Position numbers and translations under genes: made by a program
Part shown: positions 9,432 through 17,939 of the stretch, one piece after another
Layout of the letters: each line of letters opens with the position of its first letter
How positions within the stretch are numbered: the first letter of the stretch is position 1
Notes under the pieces: model-generated
What the model was told of the DNA's origin: nothing
Databases searched by the model: none
What the model saw: only the letters and a program-made list of their open reading frames with translations
Source of the DNA: Chitinophaga ginsengisegetis
Lineage (GTDB): Bacteria > Bacteroidota > Bacteroidia > Chitinophagales > Chitinophagaceae
Length of the DNA: 64,000 nucleotides
Assembly (NCBI RefSeq): GCF_900168065.1
Contig: NZ_FUZZ01000001.1
Coordinates: 3,034,623-3,098,622 of the forward strand
Direction: 5' to 3'

Positions 9432-9894
9432 TGAATGTAGAAAAATAAATCAGTGATAGGTAGTTTTTTTGATGAGAGGAGGTGGTGCGGTTAGGAATGG
9501 AGGGGGTTGGCGCTGGAGAATCGGGGCGGATGTTATAAAATGGAGGTGGATATTTTATCCTGCTGCTTCACTGCCAGCATACTTAGCACCCGCTTAACAC
9601 ATGCTTAGCACATACAGTACACTTGCCTTTGACATGGACTAAAGGTGGAGTTGACGTGGAGGGGACGTGGACTTGATCGGTAACTGATTGTTGATCATGG
9701 GGTTACAGGCACTTTTTCCGGGCTACTTATACTACTCCGGTAGCCGTAACTCAGTGACTGTGAAGAAGTTATTCCAACGGAGAGAATATTCACCTGTCAA
9801 CTGGTTCCGGATGTCCGGGAATGTTTGAGATTTACCCGTTATCCCGCTTCAGAAGATGCCGGATGCTTGCCAGGAAGTTATTCCAATGAAAGGA
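9432..9894. other. Intergenic region with decayed copy of eboF 3' end
   Basis: The 463 bp hold no intact gene. The left half is G-rich and low in coding signal. The right part contains a degenerate copy of the end of the neighbouring gene (9765-9811). Confidence 0.6.
9765..9811 (-). pseudogene. Remnant duplicate of the eboF 3' terminus
   Basis: These 47 bp align with 9874-9920, the stop-codon end of eboF, at 39 of 47 positions by eye. Read on the minus strand, one frame gives NQLTGEYS, where eboF ends NQLTGE and stops. The similarity fades outside this block. It looks like the tail of a former tandem paralogue or a small local duplication. Confidence 0.55.
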
Positions 9895-11262
9895 TTATTC
9901 CCCTGTCAGCTGGTTCCAGATAACCCCGTACACGTCCGTTGCCTGTAACTGCGGCTGCGGAGCGGGCTGAGAACTGATCACCACCGGGTGATAGGCGGGG
10001 TTTTCTTCAATCCTGCCGTGAGAACCTTTGATGAGGGTGGCATCGAGGGGGATGACGTTCATCAGGTAGCGGAAACCCAGTTTCTTTTTGAGCAATTTTC
10101 CTGCCGCTTTCAGCTTAATAAGCGGATCAGCGGGGTTCATGAACATCTCCACGGGATCGTAACCCGGTTTGCGGAAGATATCCACGATTCTGGCGAAATC
10201 AGGGGCTTTGTTATCATCCATCCAGTAGTAGTAGGTGAACCAGCTGTTGGCGTCGGCTACAGCAATGAGATCGCCGCTGCGGCTGTGATGAAGATGATGT
10301 TCACGTTTGCCTTCCCTGTCCAGCACCAGTTGTACACCCGGCACCTTTTCCAGGATGGACCGTACTTTTTTATAACAGGAAGGATCGTTGATATAGATAT
10401 GCGCGATCTGGTGATCTGCTACGGCGAAAGCTTTGGAGGCGCCTGCATCCAGCAGTTCCAGTCCATTTTCCACACGCAGGGCCAGCAGCCCTTCTGCCCG
10501 CAGAATCCTGTTGAGATGCACCGGGTTATTCACATTGGTGATGCCGTATTCTGATAATACAATGGGATCGCAGTTCTTTTGTTGATAGTAAGTGATCAGC
10601 TGTTTGCATACTGCATCTATTTCGGCCAGTTCCTTTGCATTTTTTACCGGGTCCTGTCCAAATTTCTGCAGACAGTAATCGAGGTGAGGAAGGTAAATAA
10701 ACGTAAGGGTAGGATCGTATAGTTTATCGGTGAGGATAGACGCGTCAGCGATCCATTGGCTCGACTTTATGCTGGCCGTTGGGCCCCAGTAATTAAACAG
10801 GGGAAACCTGCCAAGTTGTTCGGTGAGATAATCCCGGAGTGTAGATGGAGAAGTGTAGCAATCAGGCACTTTACGGCCATCGGAAAGATAGTTGGGACGG
10901 GGAGTAAGCGAGTAATCCACATTAGCGTACATGTTGTACCACCAGCACATCTGCGAGCAGGTAAAGGACGGATCCAGTTTCCTGGCGCGGTCCCATATTT
11001 TTGGGGCATCCACCAGTTTGTTGGATTGTTTCCAGAATTTAACTTCCGCATCGGTTCTGTCGTACCAGCCATTGCCTACTATTCCATGCTCACTGGGCCA
11101 TTCGCCGGTAAGGTACGTGCTCTGTACAGCCGTAGTCACCGCAGGTAACATAGGCATTACGGTGGCCAGGTGCCGCTGTTGTGTATAAGCCTTTAAAAAA
11201 GGCAGGTACTCCAGCAAAGAAGAGGAGAGCCCTACTACATCGATTACTACTGTCTTTCTCAT
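9895..11262 (-). CDS. eboF: EboF-like alkaline phosphatase/nucleotide pyrophosphatase family protein
   Basis: A 455-residue protein of the alkaline-phosphatase/NPP superfamily. The N-terminal VVIDVVGL supplies a metal Asp (D8). PAVTTAVQSTYLTG holds the likely Thr nucleophile (T43), followed by PSEHGIVGNGW. LPHLDYCLQKFG and the C-terminal KGSHGRI supply further ligands. Where many NPP enzymes have SDHG this protein has SEYG, so its metal site or activity may differ. The lack of a signal peptide places it in the cytoplasm. It is the last gene of an eboD-E-F run, 119 bp after eboE. Ebo clusters are tied to export of metabolites such as scytonemin precursors in cyanobacteria. The role of EboF itself is not known. 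Confidence 0.87.
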   Translation of the reverse strand: MRKTVVIDVVGLSSSLLEYLPFLKAYTQQRHLATVMPMLPAVTTAVQSTYLTGEWPSEHGIVGNGWYDRTDAEVKFWKQSNKLVDAPKIWDRARKLDPSFTCSQMCWWYNMYANVDYSLTPRPNYLSDGRKVPDCYTSPSTLRDYLTEQLGRFPLFNYWGPTASIKSSQWIADASILTDKLYDPTLTFIYLPHLDYCLQKFGQDPVKNAKELAEIDAVCKQLITYYQQKNCDPIVLSEYGITNVNNPVHLNRILRAEGLLALRVENGLELLDAGASKAFAVADHQIAHIYINDPSCYKKVRSILEKVPGVQLVLDREGKREHHLHHSRSGDLIAVADANSWFTYYYWMDDNKAPDFARIVDIFRKPGYDPVEMFMNPADPLIKLKAAGKLLKKKLGFRYLMNVIPLDATLIKGSHGRIEENPAYHPVVISSQPAPQPQLQATDVYGVIWNQLTGE

Positions 11263-11381
11263 ATATTCAATCGCCGTTACAATTCCGGCATAAAGCTATA
11301 ATACCGGGCGCACAATTCCAAGATTGGGCGCCTTACCGGCGTTTACCCGGATAACCGGGAGCGGCATGCAGCAAAGATAAC

Positions 11382-12593
11382 TTATAGCTGCTCCCTGATC
11401 CAGTTCAGTTCACGGGAAACGGATAAAGACATCTCCTGTTTCAGGGCGGGTGGTAATACGTCCCAGGTGTATGTTTCCGCCTCCATGTGCTGTGTAAAAG
11501 GGTGCCCGCGTTGTATGGCCAGTACTTGTTTTATGTCTTCCTGCGTGGATTGCAGTACACCGAATTTATCCAGGAACACAGGTACATGAAAATGTGAGCG
11601 CCACTCTGTAACGGCCGGATTGTTTTCATCTGCCAGCGCTTCGGGCAGGTCGGGATAGTGAATAAAGGCGCCGTCCATTCTTTTGGCGATTACCTGGTGC
11701 AGGTATACCGGCTCATTGAATTTACGGAAGGCGTCCGTTACTTCCTTGCGTGCGCTGGTATCTGCCGGCATGTCTGCTTTCAGCGCGGCGCTGATCTGCA
11801 GTTTACCGATCTTCAATCCATGATGCTGCATACGTTCTATCACACGATGTGGCGCTTCGTATACCAGTGCAAAATGGCAAACGTCGTAACACAGCTGAAT
11901 ATGTGTTTTGATGATGTCGGCTGCTGCCTGGTCATCTTCAATATTAAATTTCTCTTTGATAAACGGGATACCGGCAGGCAGTAAATTTTCGAAATACCAG
12001 CTGATATATTCGCTGGTATTTTCCATCATGCCATCGGGTTCCGGCTCAATATCGAGGTGCATCAAAGGACCGCCGCTGCGGTGTGTGCGCACCAGTTGTT
12101 CCAGCACCAGCAACATATTCAGCGTGGCGCTTTCTGTGTAGGAATTTTTGTCTTCTTCGCAGCGGTTGCACCAGTGTTTATATCCGAGCGGGTTGGTGGA
12201 AATACCTCCTTCCATACCTTCCGGCAACAAGGCCGCCAGGATCCTGAACAGGCGGATGGTATAAGCCACCCGGTCGGCGCTGGTCCAGTCGGGCGCATGC
12301 ACCTGGTCTTTTACCACTACGTTGTGAAAGCCGCCGTAAGGAAAACCATTCATCGTAAACACGTAGCAGTCCTCTTCTTTGAGCCACTGCTGAAACGCCT
12401 TCAAAGGCGCTTCCTTGCTCAGTTCCAGGCTGGCGGTGTTGGCCAGCCGTAGTCCTATTCCAAAAGGTTTATCCGGTGATACCTGTTGTTTAATGGCAGG
12501 TATAAACTTTTTAAGTTGCGCAAAATGATCATCCCAGTTTTCGCCGGGATGAATATTTGTGCAGTAGGTAAGATGTCCTGCAGCTGTTTTCAT
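11382..12593 (-). CDS. eboE: EboE-like TIM-barrel metabolite-traffic protein
   Basis: A 403-residue soluble protein of the xylose-isomerase-like TIM-barrel group found in ebo clusters. Visible barrel signatures are the N-terminal LTYCTNIHPGENWDDH, IGLRLANTAS, FTMNGFPYGGFHN, MHLDIEPEPDGMMEN, CYDVCHFALVYE and KLQISAALKA; the acidic and His residues in these strands would form a metal site. Its ATG overlaps the eboD stop by one base (TAATG), so the two are translationally coupled. The family is named for metabolite traffic; no reaction has been assigned. The call rests on strand motifs plus its fixed position between eboD and eboF. Confidence 0.87.
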   Translation of the reverse strand: MKTAAGHLTYCTNIHPGENWDDHFAQLKKFIPAIKQQVSPDKPFGIGLRLANTASLELSKEAPLKAFQQWLKEEDCYVFTMNGFPYGGFHNVVVKDQVHAPDWTSADRVAYTIRLFRILAALLPEGMEGGISTNPLGYKHWCNRCEEDKNSYTESATLNMLLVLEQLVRTHRSGGPLMHLDIEPEPDGMMENTSEYISWYFENLLPAGIPFIKEKFNIEDDQAAADIIKTHIQLCYDVCHFALVYEAPHRVIERMQHHGLKIGKLQISAALKADMPADTSARKEVTDAFRKFNEPVYLHQVIAKRMDGAFIHYPDLPEALADENNPAVTEWRSHFHVPVFLDKFGVLQSTQEDIKQVLAIQRGHPFTQHMEAETYTWDVLPPALKQEMSLSVSRELNWIREQL

Positions 12594-13747
12594 TACTGAT
12601 TATTTTTGCAGATATCTACTGCTTTATATAATAAGTTAAGGTCCATTTCATGCACTTCTTCTCCTTTTCCTACTGCGCGCAGCAGGGAGATTGTTAAGCG
12701 GCCGCCAAGATGTTCACGGAATTCTTCCAGTCCTGCTACCACCGGGGAAGGCTTACCATCCTGCATTTCCAGCAAAGGATGCCACACCGGCAGTTTCATA
12801 TTTTTTAACACGGTAAGAATGCGGTGCATATCTGTTTCCGGCAGCCATCCTAACAGGAACGAATATACGCTATCTACCGCAATACCGATAGACACGGCTT
12901 CTCCGTGACGTAATTCAAAGTTGGTGAGTTGCTCCAGTTTATGCGCGCTCCAGTGGCCAAAGTCAAGCGGACGGGAGGAGCCGCTTTCAAACGGATCACC
13001 GGCGCCGCCGATATGCCGGACATGCAGTTCTGCGCAGCGGTAAATCAGGTAGTGCATGGCCGCCATGTCGCCGGCGGTTAATGCCACGGCGTCCTGTTCA
13101 ATGCGGTTAAAGAAAGCGGCGTCTTTAATAAGGGCTACTTTCACGGCTTCCACCATACCGGAGCGCCAATCGCGCGGGTCGAGGGTGGTTAAAAATACCG
13201 GGTCGTTGAATACAGCCGCAGGTGGCGCGAAGGAACCGAGGAAATTTTTCTTCCCCTTATAGTTTACGCCGTTTTTCACGCCTACGCCGGAATCGTTTTG
13301 CGACAGCACGGTAGTAGGGATCCTGATATGTTTCACGCCACGGTGTGAGATAGCGGCAGCAAATCCTACCAGGTCGAGCAGGGAGCCTCCGCCAATGCCT
13401 ATCACATAGGAATGGCGGTCGATGCCATACTTATCAATGGCATCCACCAGGCTGAAAAGCAGGGGCAGATCATTTTTTACCGCTTCGCCCCCGGCGATGG
13501 TGATAATTTCAGGCGCCAGCTGAAAGCCGCGTACCTGCTGAAAATAGCGATTGATCTGTTGGGTTAGTTCCGGGTGGTGCGTTGCTACGCCCCCATCCAG
13601 GATCACGAGTAATTTCTTAACGTATGCACTCTCTGCTTTTGATTCCAGGAAGGTAGCTAAACAGGTGTTGGCAGGATCGAATAAATGACTGCTAAAGAAA
13701 ACACCGTAAGAGAAGTTGACATCGAAGTTTTGTTGAATATATTCCAT
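12593..13747 (-). CDS. eboD: EboD-like sugar phosphate cyclase (3-dehydroquinate synthase family)
   Basis: A 384-residue protein of the dehydroquinate synthase superfamily. The NAD-binding region has GGEAVKN and VIGIGGGSLLDLVGFAA. The active-site lysine region is QNDSGVGVKNGVNYKGKKNFLG. The zinc ligands are in GMVEAVKVALI (Glu), GHWSAHKLE (His) and RHGEAVSIG (His). In the ebo context it is better called EboD, probably a cyclase on a non-shikimate sugar phosphate, than AroB; the actual substrate is unknown. It is the first gene of the eboD-E-F half. It has a hairpin with T-runs upstream (13828-13847) that could terminate or attenuate transcription into it. Confidence 0.88.
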   Translation of the reverse strand: MEYIQQNFDVNFSYGVFFSSHLFDPANTCLATFLESKAESAYVKKLLVILDGGVATHHPELTQQINRYFQQVRGFQLAPEIITIAGGEAVKNDLPLLFSLVDAIDKYGIDRHSYVIGIGGGSLLDLVGFAAAISHRGVKHIRIPTTVLSQNDSGVGVKNGVNYKGKKNFLGSFAPPAAVFNDPVFLTTLDPRDWRSGMVEAVKVALIKDAAFFNRIEQDAVALTAGDMAAMHYLIYRCAELHVRHIGGAGDPFESGSSRPLDFGHWSAHKLEQLTNFELRHGEAVSIGIAVDSVYSFLLGWLPETDMHRILTVLKNMKLPVWHPLLEMQDGKPSPVVAGLEEFREHLGGRLTISLLRAVGKGEEVHEMDLNLLYKAVDICKNNQ

Positions 13748-13827
13748 GGCTAAATCCGCATCATCTGACTAAAAAAAACTATAGCCTTTAAAAGTACATA
13801 GAAAAACGTGATTTTTTACAAAGAAAA

Positions 13828-13855
13828 AGGCCCCGGGAACGGAGCCTGTTTTTTT
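13828..13855. terminator. Bidirectional terminator-like hairpin upstream of eboD
   Basis: AGGCCCCG (13828-13835) pairs with CGGAGCCT (13840-13847) with one mismatch and a GGAA loop. A T-run follows on the plus strand (13849-13855). On the minus strand the hairpin is followed by CTTTTTCTTT, pointing into eboD about 80 bp away. No gene ends here on either strand, so it could be an attenuator in the eboD leader or a scar of rearrangement. Confidence 0.6.
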
Positions 13856-14143
13856 GGGGTTAGTCTGTAGAATCAATTTATCGGTATGCAAAGAAACCTG
13901 TTTTAAAGGGTTTAAGCTACGGTATAAACCATTATTTTATAAATTGCGTAGTTCTACTGATGTGTTCAAACCATCTGCAAATCCCTTACCAGCAGGCACT
14001 CTGCGTACTTTCCCCCATATCCTGATCCGCTCCTGCTTCCGTTCATCCCATACGCTGTTGCGTATTAAAACAGAAATACAGAACTTTATGCCGCTGTAGA
14101 AATGAACGACGGTTTCACAGTCTGAGAATTAAATTGTTTGACC

Positions 14144-14170
14144 AAAAAAGAAACATGGGACGCCCATGTT
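14144..14170 (-). terminator. Hairpin with minus-strand T-run before kinase gene
   Basis: AACATGGG (14152-14159) pairs perfectly with CCCATGTT (14163-14170) around a 3-base loop. On the minus strand it is followed by TCTTTTTT, the form of an intrinsic terminator. It would stop antisense transcription running from eboC under the kinase genes, before eboD. Confidence 0.5.
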
Positions 14171-14249
14171 GTTAACCCTGTAACATCGGTTGTATTTCAC
14201 ATCTTTTGTTGCATACTGAGCATTTGTCAACGCGCTGCGATGGCGGGCG

Positions 14250-16271
14250 ATGGCGTTTCCGGTTTTTAAAAGTGTATCAAAGATGCTGAGAATATTACTT
14301 TTAGTTTGTTGTATTTCGATAGGCAGCAATGGGATTTCACTGGCAGCACCGGCTTCTGCGGCTGATAGTGTTTTGCAAGCAATTAACCGGCAACCTGAGG
14401 ATACACAGCAGGTACAGGCGCTCATTGAATATGGCTGCCGGCTTTTTCCTTACCAGCTTGATAAGTCGGCTGCCGTTTTCATGCGTGCCTTACGGATCAG
14501 CAGGCAACTGGGTTATCACAAAGGGGTGGCCGACTTTGCCTGTTACTATATGTACATCCAGGATATGCGGGGGCAGTATTTGCAGTCGCTGTTCATGCTA
14601 AAGCAGGCGGTGATCATTTATGCGTCGCTGAAAGATACCCTTAACCAGGTGAGGGCCATCAGCTATTGCGGGATGGAATACCAGCAGATGGCGAACTTCC
14701 CTGCTGCCGCAGCCGCCTACCTGGAAGCGCTGAAACTGGCCGATGCCGCGAAAGACAGCGCCAGCACAGGTATGATCAATAATTATTTATCGGATGTTTT
14801 TATTTCCCTGGGAGATTTTAAAAAGGGATTTAACTATGCGGCCCAGGCTTATGATCATGGGCGCAAACTGGGGAGTAACTCGCGCATGGCATCGGCCCTG
14901 CTCAATATGGGAGAAAGTAAAAGCAGGGAGGGCAACTACACCGCTGCCAGCGGGTATTTCAGCCGGGCGCTGGAGCTTGGTAAAAAAGCGGGCGACCAGT
15001 TACTGGTGCTGAACGCACTTACCGCCACAGGCCGGGTGTACACCGATCTTTCGCAACATGAACAATCCTTACGGACCTACGAAAAAGCCCTGCTTATTTC
15101 CACCGATGACCCGGGACTTGAAAACCGGATGCAACTATACATGGGGTATGCCAATGCCCTTTACCGGAGCGGGAAACACCTCGCTGCCGATATCTATCTC
15201 CGTAAAACAATTACCCTGGCCAGGCAATACTATGCAGGCGATGAACTAAGGCGGGCCTACCTCGCCGCATCCGACAATGAGGCTGCGCAAAATCATTACC
15301 AGCGGGCTTTTCAGCTGCGTAAAGCCTATGAGCAACTGAATGATTCGCTGGTAGGAAACGCCACCCGGCTAAATGTGCAGCAGCTGGAAATGCAGTACCA
15401 GTCTGAGAAAAAAGACAGGGATCTGGCGGAGAAAAAATTACAACTGATACAGAAAGACCTGCTGCTGCAACGGAAGAACAGGTGGATTGGATTCATCTTC
15501 ACCGGCGTGGTGCTGATCCTGGTAGTGTCTTTCCTGGTATGGCAGAAATTACTGCACCGGCACCGTTTACAAAAGCAGCAACTCCAAACCCTGGAAGTAG
15601 AAAAAACCGTACAGGTGCTGGAAGCCATGATGCAGGGCGAGGAGAAAGAGCGCACGCGGTTGTCGAAAGACCTGCACGACGGTGTTGGCGGGCTGTTGTC
15701 TGCGGTGAAGATGCATTTCTGGGCGCTCAAATATGAGCGTACTTTCCTGCAGCAGGACAAAGGATTTAACCATGCACTCAGTATGCTGGACGACGCCATC
15801 GGGGAAGTACGTAAAACAGCGCATAACCTGATGCCTGAAATCCTTTCCAGGATGGGACTTGCGGGCGCGCTGGAATTATTCTGCAATAACGTGAGTCACT
15901 CCCGTGAGTTGCAGATTACCTTTTATACCTCCGGCGATATGCAGCGGTTCAAAAGCAATTTTGAATTATCGGTGTACCGGATTGTGCAGGAGCTGATCAA
16001 TAACATCATCAAACATGCACACGCCACCGAAGCGCTGGTACAGCTTACACAACACGATCAACTGCTTACCATTACCGTAGAGGATAATGGCGTTGGCTTT
16101 GAAAATATAACGAAAAGCACTACCGGTATGGGGTTAAAGAATCTTCATACACGGATCAAATCATTAAACGGACACCTAACGCTCACGGCTATACCGGGTT
16201 GCGGCACTACGGCATATATTGAATTTAATATTGCCATTATGCAGCTGATGGAAGTACAGCCATCGTTTTAA
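14250..16271 (+). CDS. TPR sensor histidine kinase (NarX/LiaS-type, HisKA_3)
   Basis: A 673-residue membrane kinase. An ATG at 14283 would give a cleaner signal peptide (MLRILLLVCCISIG) and may be the true start. Residues about 45-370 are TPR-like helices (ALEL, KAL, TYEKALLIS pattern), lying in the periplasm. A charged coiled coil follows, then one membrane segment near 411-432 (GFIFTGVVLILVVSFLVW). The HisKA_3 box has RLSKDLHDGVGG with phospho-acceptor H476. The HATPase domain has NNIIKHAHA and VEDNGVGFENI. It pairs with the LuxR-type regulator 12 bp downstream. The signal sensed is unknown. The pair sits between eboC and eboD on the opposite strand. Confidence 0.92.
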   Translation: MAFPVFKSVSKMLRILLLVCCISIGSNGISLAAPASAADSVLQAINRQPEDTQQVQALIEYGCRLFPYQLDKSAAVFMRALRISRQLGYHKGVADFACYYMYIQDMRGQYLQSLFMLKQAVIIYASLKDTLNQVRAISYCGMEYQQMANFPAAAAAYLEALKLADAAKDSASTGMINNYLSDVFISLGDFKKGFNYAAQAYDHGRKLGSNSRMASALLNMGESKSREGNYTAASGYFSRALELGKKAGDQLLVLNALTATGRVYTDLSQHEQSLRTYEKALLISTDDPGLENRMQLYMGYANALYRSGKHLAADIYLRKTITLARQYYAGDELRRAYLAASDNEAAQNHYQRAFQLRKAYEQLNDSLVGNATRLNVQQLEMQYQSEKKDRDLAEKKLQLIQKDLLLQRKNRWIGFIFTGVVLILVVSFLVWQKLLHRHRLQKQQLQTLEVEKTVQVLEAMMQGEEKERTRLSKDLHDGVGGLLSAVKMHFWALKYERTFLQQDKGFNHALSMLDDAIGEVRKTAHNLMPEILSRMGLAGALELFCNNVSHSRELQITFYTSGDMQRFKSNFELSVYRIVQELINNIIKHAHATEALVQLTQHDQLLTITVEDNGVGFENITKSTTGMGLKNLHTRIKSLNGHLTLTAIPGCGTTAYIEFNIAIMQLMEVQPSF

Positions 16272-16283
16272 TTTTAACAGCAC

Positions 16284-16922
16284 ATGAGTATCAAACTGGC
16301 TATAACAGACGATCACCTGCTGGTGATCAGCGGCATCAAAGCGATGCTGGCGCCTTATCCGCATATTTCCGTTGTTTATGAAAGCAACCGGGCGGGTGCG
16401 CTCATGGCGGCTTTGCCTGCCATACAACCGGATGTATTGCTGCTGGACATCCAGATGCCTGAAATTGATGGCATTGAGCTTTGCAGGCAGGTGAAGAAAA
16501 AGCATCCGTCTGTAAAAGTAATTGCGATCAGCAGTTTTATGGAAACGCATTATATCAGGCAGATGCTGCGTAACGGCGCCGCCGGGTACCTGTTGAAAGG
16601 TACCGACCCCGAAACGCTTATCCATGCGATAGAGCAGGTGCATGCCGGCGAACAGTTCCTCGACGAACTTATCAGGCGCCAGTTGGTGAATGAAGTCATT
16701 ACCGGCCAAAAGCGCAGCAGCTACGAGATTCCGCTTACACGCAGGGAAAAGGAGATCCTGAAACTGATTGCAGATGAGTATTCCAACCAGGAAATTGCGG
16801 ACCTGTTGTTTATCAGTTTACGTACCGTGGAAACGCACCGGTTAAACCTTACGCAAAAGCTTGCAGTGAAAAATACTGCCGGGCTGGTGAAAGAAGCAAT
16901 GAAGCGGGGAATAGTGGAATAG
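16284..16922 (+). CDS. NarL/FixJ-family response regulator
   Basis: A 212-residue regulator with an N-terminal receiver domain (acidic D9-D10, phospho-acceptor D55 in LLLDIQMPEIDG, and the ISS strand). Its C-terminal LuxR-type HTH is near residues 148-210 (LTRREKEILKLIADEYSNQEIADLLFIS as two blocks, then RTVETHRLN). It starts 12 bp after the kinase stop and is surely its partner. The target genes are unknown; the flanking ebo halves and its own promoter are the obvious candidates. Confidence 0.94.
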   Translation: MSIKLAITDDHLLVISGIKAMLAPYPHISVVYESNRAGALMAALPAIQPDVLLLDIQMPEIDGIELCRQVKKKHPSVKVIAISSFMETHYIRQMLRNGAAGYLLKGTDPETLIHAIEQVHAGEQFLDELIRRQLVNEVITGQKRSSYEIPLTRREKEILKLIADEYSNQEIADLLFISLRTVETHRLNLTQKLAVKNTAGLVKEAMKRGIVE

Positions 16923-16925
16923 CTG

Positions 16926-16955
16926 CAGGTATCCGGCGCGGTAGCCGGATACCTG
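16926..16955. terminator. Strong hairpin between convergent response regulator and eboC
   Basis: A perfect 12-bp stem (CAGGTATCCGGC at 16926-16937 with 16944-16955) and a 6-base loop lie in the 42-bp gap between convergent stop codons. There is no T-run on either side, so it may act as a roadblock or RNA 3'-end stabiliser in place of a classic terminator. Confidence 0.5.
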
Positions 16956-16964
16956 TGAAAGTGA

Positions 16965-17885
16965 TCAGGTAACGGCAAATATTTTACCCAGCACCAGTGA
17001 TATCGGTAACAATAATATTACTGCGATAGCGAAAGGGATGGTAGCAAAAGCGGCTACCCAGGCTGCATTCATGGCAATCAGTGCGATGATTCCTCCTTTT
17101 ACCGCCTTTCCTATATTGGGTCCTGAAGGGTCTTTCATGGCTTTGAAAAGCGGCACATTGATCATGAAAATAAACAACCCGATAAAAGGCAGCGCCAGCC
17201 AGAAGTGATGGTGCAGGTAAGCCAGGATCCCCATTGTAATATATACCAATGCATAACATGCTGCGGTAAGGCGCAGGCTTTTCACGCTGCCGCCGTGTAC
17301 TTCTCCCCTGCTGATGTTGGTAACGGCAGCAATATAGATAATGGGGATGAATCCCATCCACCAGTATGTTTCCAGCATTTCCGGTACGATACTGATGCCT
17401 AACAGGAGGTTAAGCCCACGGCAAAGTCCCATGTTGAGCGGGCCGAGGAAGGAATGATGCTTTCCCCACTTATTATAAACAAGTGCGCTGGTGGCTACGC
17501 CAATGGCGAGCCAGCCGGCATAACCGGTAAGCCGGCCCACTGAAAAGGCAGCCAGGATACCCACCAGGAGCAGGTAACTACCGAGGATGATGGCCTGTGT
17601 TTTTGAGATAGTACCGCTTGGGATAGGCCTTTCCGGGCGTTCTGTACTATCCAGTTCTGCATCAAATACGTCGTTGAATACCACACCACCACCATATAAG
17701 CCAATGGTAGCGAGGCAAAGGCATACTACCGGAAGGGTAAAATCCAGTGTAAGGGTGCTGAACGTAACATTTATAAAATAGGCCGAAATAGCAACTCCAG
17801 CCAATATATCTGCTATTGCAGTTACGATATTGGCTGGTCGCATCAGGCGTAGATATCCAATCAATTTGCTAACAATATAACTCAC
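16965..17885 (-). CDS. eboC: EboC-like UbiA-family prenyltransferase
   Basis: A 306-residue polytopic membrane protein of the UbiA superfamily with about eight hydrophobic segments. The prenyl-diphosphate-binding motif NDVFDAELD lies at residues 71-79 and is followed by ERPERPIPSG, as in UbiA and chlorophyll-synthase relatives. The start is GTG at 17885; the next in-frame ATG (residue 15) would cut the first helix. It lies 54 bp after eboB and ends the eboA-B-C half. Its stop faces that of the response regulator. EboC is thought to prenylate or anchor a cargo metabolite at the membrane, but its substrate is unknown. Confidence 0.88.
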   Translation of the reverse strand: MSYIVSKLIGYLRLMRPANIVTAIADILAGVAISAYFINVTFSTLTLDFTLPVVCLCLATIGLYGGGVVFNDVFDAELDSTERPERPIPSGTISKTQAIILGSYLLLVGILAAFSVGRLTGYAGWLAIGVATSALVYNKWGKHHSFLGPLNMGLCRGLNLLLGISIVPEMLETYWWMGFIPIIYIAAVTNISRGEVHGGSVKSLRLTAACYALVYITMGILAYLHHHFWLALPFIGLFIFMINVPLFKAMKDPSGPNIGKAVKGGIIALIAMNAAWVAAFATIPFAIAVILLLPISLVLGKIFAVT

Positions 17886-17939
17886 CGTGTAATTAGGTTT
17901 TCATGGTTCATTGCCAGCAGAAACGAAGCTGTCAGGCCG

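Larger units (their letters stand above)
13748..14249. other. Intergenic region between eboD and histidine kinase with two hairpins
   Basis: This 502-bp gap between divergent genes holds no convincing ORF. It contains a two-way terminator-like hairpin at 13828-13855 and a perfect 8-bp hairpin at 14152-14170, and must hold the promoters of eboD and of the kinase. It is one junction of the block that splits the ebo set. Confidence 0.6.

Noticed and set aside
13854..14099. 81-codon plus-strand frame in the eboD/kinase gap
   Set aside because: It starts in the T-run of a hairpin, has no recognisable protein pattern and no ribosome site; treated as non-coding.
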